DNA from: Clostridium_AD sp051278035
Lineage (GTDB): Bacteria > Bacillota > Clostridia > Clostridiales > Clostridiaceae
NCBI RefSeq assembly: GCF_051278035.1
Contig: NZ_JBNMNU010000110.1
Location: 1-14,174, forward strand
DNA length: 14,174 bases
Reading direction: 5' to 3'
Within the stretch, counting starts at the first letter, position 1. Each line of letters starts with the position of its first letter. The position numbers and the translations under genes are program-made. Of the stretch, positions 13,186-14,174 are shown in pieces. The notes under the pieces are model-generated. The model worked only from the letters and a program-made list of their open reading frames with translations. It ran no database searches and had not been told where the DNA came from.

Positions 13186-13536
13186 TTGAATATAACTAGT
13201 ATGTCCGCATCTTATCTATTTTTAGGTATTTCTATAATAACATTTTTATTTTTCTTATATTACAAATTTCTAGTAGTTAACACAAGTGAAAACAGCAAAC
13301 GGCGAGATGGAATTATTGGTTCCATGAAAGATCCCGATCATTGGAGAGAACGAAATAATAAGATGTCATATGTTTCTCTATTTTGGACCATTATATCTAT
13401 TAGTATCTTTATCTATCTAAAGTTTTTCCATACAGCAGGTTTAATATCAATTGTATATGTCTTTATATTTTCAGCTGTAATTGTATTGAGTGTTTCAGTG
13501 TTCCTTAAACAAAACAAAGTTGTAGCAAACAAATAG
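13186..13536 (+). CDS. Small membrane protein with three predicted helices, function unknown
   Basis: A 116-residue protein. Hydrophobic segments at about 8-28, 62-80 and 85-107 are membrane helices. A charged loop (about 35-60, with SKRRDGIIGSMKDPDHWRERNNKMS) links the first and second. I do not recognise the family; the loop motif MKDPDHWRERNNKM is the most distinctive part. By the positive-inside rule the Arg/Lys-rich loop probably faces the cytoplasm. The start is TTG, supported by AAGGAG 8 nt upstream. The gene is monocistronic: divergent from the LUD gene and closed by a terminator shared with the glutamate dehydrogenase gene. Confidence 0.7.
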   Translation: MNITSMSASYLFLGISIITFLFFLYYKFLVVNTSENSKRRDGIIGSMKDPDHWRERNNKMSYVSLFWTIISISIFIYLKFFHTAGLISIVYVFIFSAVIVLSVSVFLKQNKVVANK

Positions 13537-13546
13537 CACAAAGTAC

Positions 13547-13578
13547 AAAAAGAGAACCCTTTTAAAAGGATTCTCTTT
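13547..13578. terminator. Bidirectional intrinsic terminator
   Basis: The stem AAAGAGAA-C-CCTTTT with AAAAGG-A-TTCTCTTT has a single C/A mismatch. On the minus strand it is followed by TTTTTG, a good T-run extension for the glutamate dehydrogenase gene (stop at 13595). On plus the tail is TTTAATATTTATTT, adequate for the small membrane protein gene. Confidence 0.75.
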
Positions 13579-13594
13579 AATATTTATTTGTGTA

Positions 13595-14174
13595 TTAATA
13601 ATTGCCTTGCGCGTGCATTGCTTCTGCAACTTTAACAAATCCTGCAATGTTAGCTCCTGCTACTAGGTTATATCCAAATCCAAATTCTTCTGCAGCATTT
13701 TTACAATTATTATATATATCTATCATGATTGCATGTAGTTTTACATCTACTTCTTCCGCAGTCCATGAAAGTCTCATACTATTTTGACTCATTTCAAGTC
13801 CTGATGTAGCAACTCCGCCTGCGTTTGCAGCCTTAGATGGTCCTACTTTAAGTCCCATTTCTAAGAAATAATCAACAGCATCGTTAGTACAAGGCATATT
13901 AGCACCTTCACAAACCATAGTTACTCCATTTGCAACTATTTGTTTAGCATGCTCTATATGAATATCATTTTGAGTAGCACATGGTATTACTACATCAACT
14001 TTTACGCCCCATGGTTTTTGTCCAGCGTAGAATTCACAACCAAATTTGTCTGCATAATCCTTAACTCTTGAACCTTTGTTTACACTTAGCATTTCAACCA
14101 TATAATCTATTTTTTCTCCTGTTACTCCATCTGGATCATATATATATCCGTCTGGACCAGAAAGTGTTACCACT
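13595..14174 (-). CDS. gdhA: Glutamate dehydrogenase, C-terminal part (5' end beyond the window)
   Basis: The last 193 codons of a hexameric NAD(P)-dependent glutamate dehydrogenase, which interconverts glutamate and 2-oxoglutarate + ammonia in the cytoplasm. The segment begins in the nucleotide-binding domain (VVTLSGPDGYIYDPDGV). It then shows IPCATQNDIHIEHAKQI, the family-typical CEGANMPCTNDAVDYF, SKAANAGGVATSGLEMSQNS, and the C-terminal helices ending in AEAMHAQGNY. Together these match the bacterial small-subunit (about 450-residue) class. The reading frame is open to the window edge, so the first visible GTG is an internal valine and not a start. Coenzyme preference cannot be decided because the beta-alpha-beta dinucleotide fingerprint lies mostly outside the window. 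A terminator follows 17 nt after the stop. Confidence 0.95.
   Translation of the reverse strand, partial: VVTLSGPDGYIYDPDGVTGEKIDYMVEMLSVNKGSRVKDYADKFGCEFYAGQKPWGVKVDVVIPCATQNDIHIEHAKQIVANGVTMVCEGANMPCTNDAVDYFLEMGLKVGPSKAANAGGVATSGLEMSQNSMRLSWTAEEVDVKLHAIMIDIYNNCKNAAEEFGFGYNLVAGANIAGFVKVAEAMHAQGNY

Noticed and set aside
1..14174. CRISPR array, tRNA, toxin-antitoxin or phage defence modules
   Set aside because: I saw no regularly spaced repeats, no cloverleaf with a CCA-type end and no recognisable toxin or nuclease gene pair.

Overview
The window is AT-rich, with strong AGGAGG-type ribosome binding sites, several GTG/TTG starts and a typical low-GC Gram-positive gene set: glutamate dehydrogenase, ECF vitamin transporter, LPXTG anchoring and a LysM-CAP exoprotein. 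It most resembles a chromosomal segment of a Clostridium-like Firmicute; the sequence alone does not fix the species.

Layout from left to right. The left edge (1-118, minus strand) is the 5' end of a group II intron that looks like subclass IIC. It sits directly behind the intrinsic terminator (119-150) of a secreted LysM-CAP gene (177-809). Next come a 47-residue lysine-rich protein that is easily missed (923-1066) and a PcrA/UvrD-like helicase (1129-3177), both on minus. On plus follow nicotinate phosphoribosyltransferase (3317-4795) and a HesB/IscA-like protein with a cysteine-rich tail (4851-5210). A bidirectional terminator separates these from minus-strand nucleoside diphosphate kinase (5260-5730) and a small cysteine-containing protein (5813-6028).

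The centre is a minus-strand vitamin B12 uptake operon running from about 12363 down to 6146. A near-consensus promoter is followed by a cobalamin riboswitch with a terminator-type expression platform. Then come the ECF transmembrane component (T), a fused double ECF ATPase (A-A), a CbrT-like substrate-binding component (S), a sortase-anchored protein, and a membrane-anchored protein. The sortase-anchored protein combines a DUF4430 domain (transcobalamin C-terminal-like beta domain) with an alpha/alpha-barrel of prenyltransferase-repeat type; the membrane-anchored protein carries a second DUF4430 domain on a long charged stalk. The five genes are separated by 49 nt or less, and one pair overlaps. 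The simplest reading is that the surface proteins capture corrinoid outside the cell and hand it to the ECF importer, all repressed by B12 through the riboswitch. This is the most interesting system here: the two folds of animal transcobalamin/intrinsic factor appear in a Gram-positive surface protein, in the opposite order.

On the right are a LUD-domain protein with a conserved-looking four-cysteine tail (12397-13038, minus), a divergent small three-helix membrane protein (13186-13536, plus), a terminator, and the C-terminal part of glutamate dehydrogenase (13595-14174, minus, cut by the window edge).
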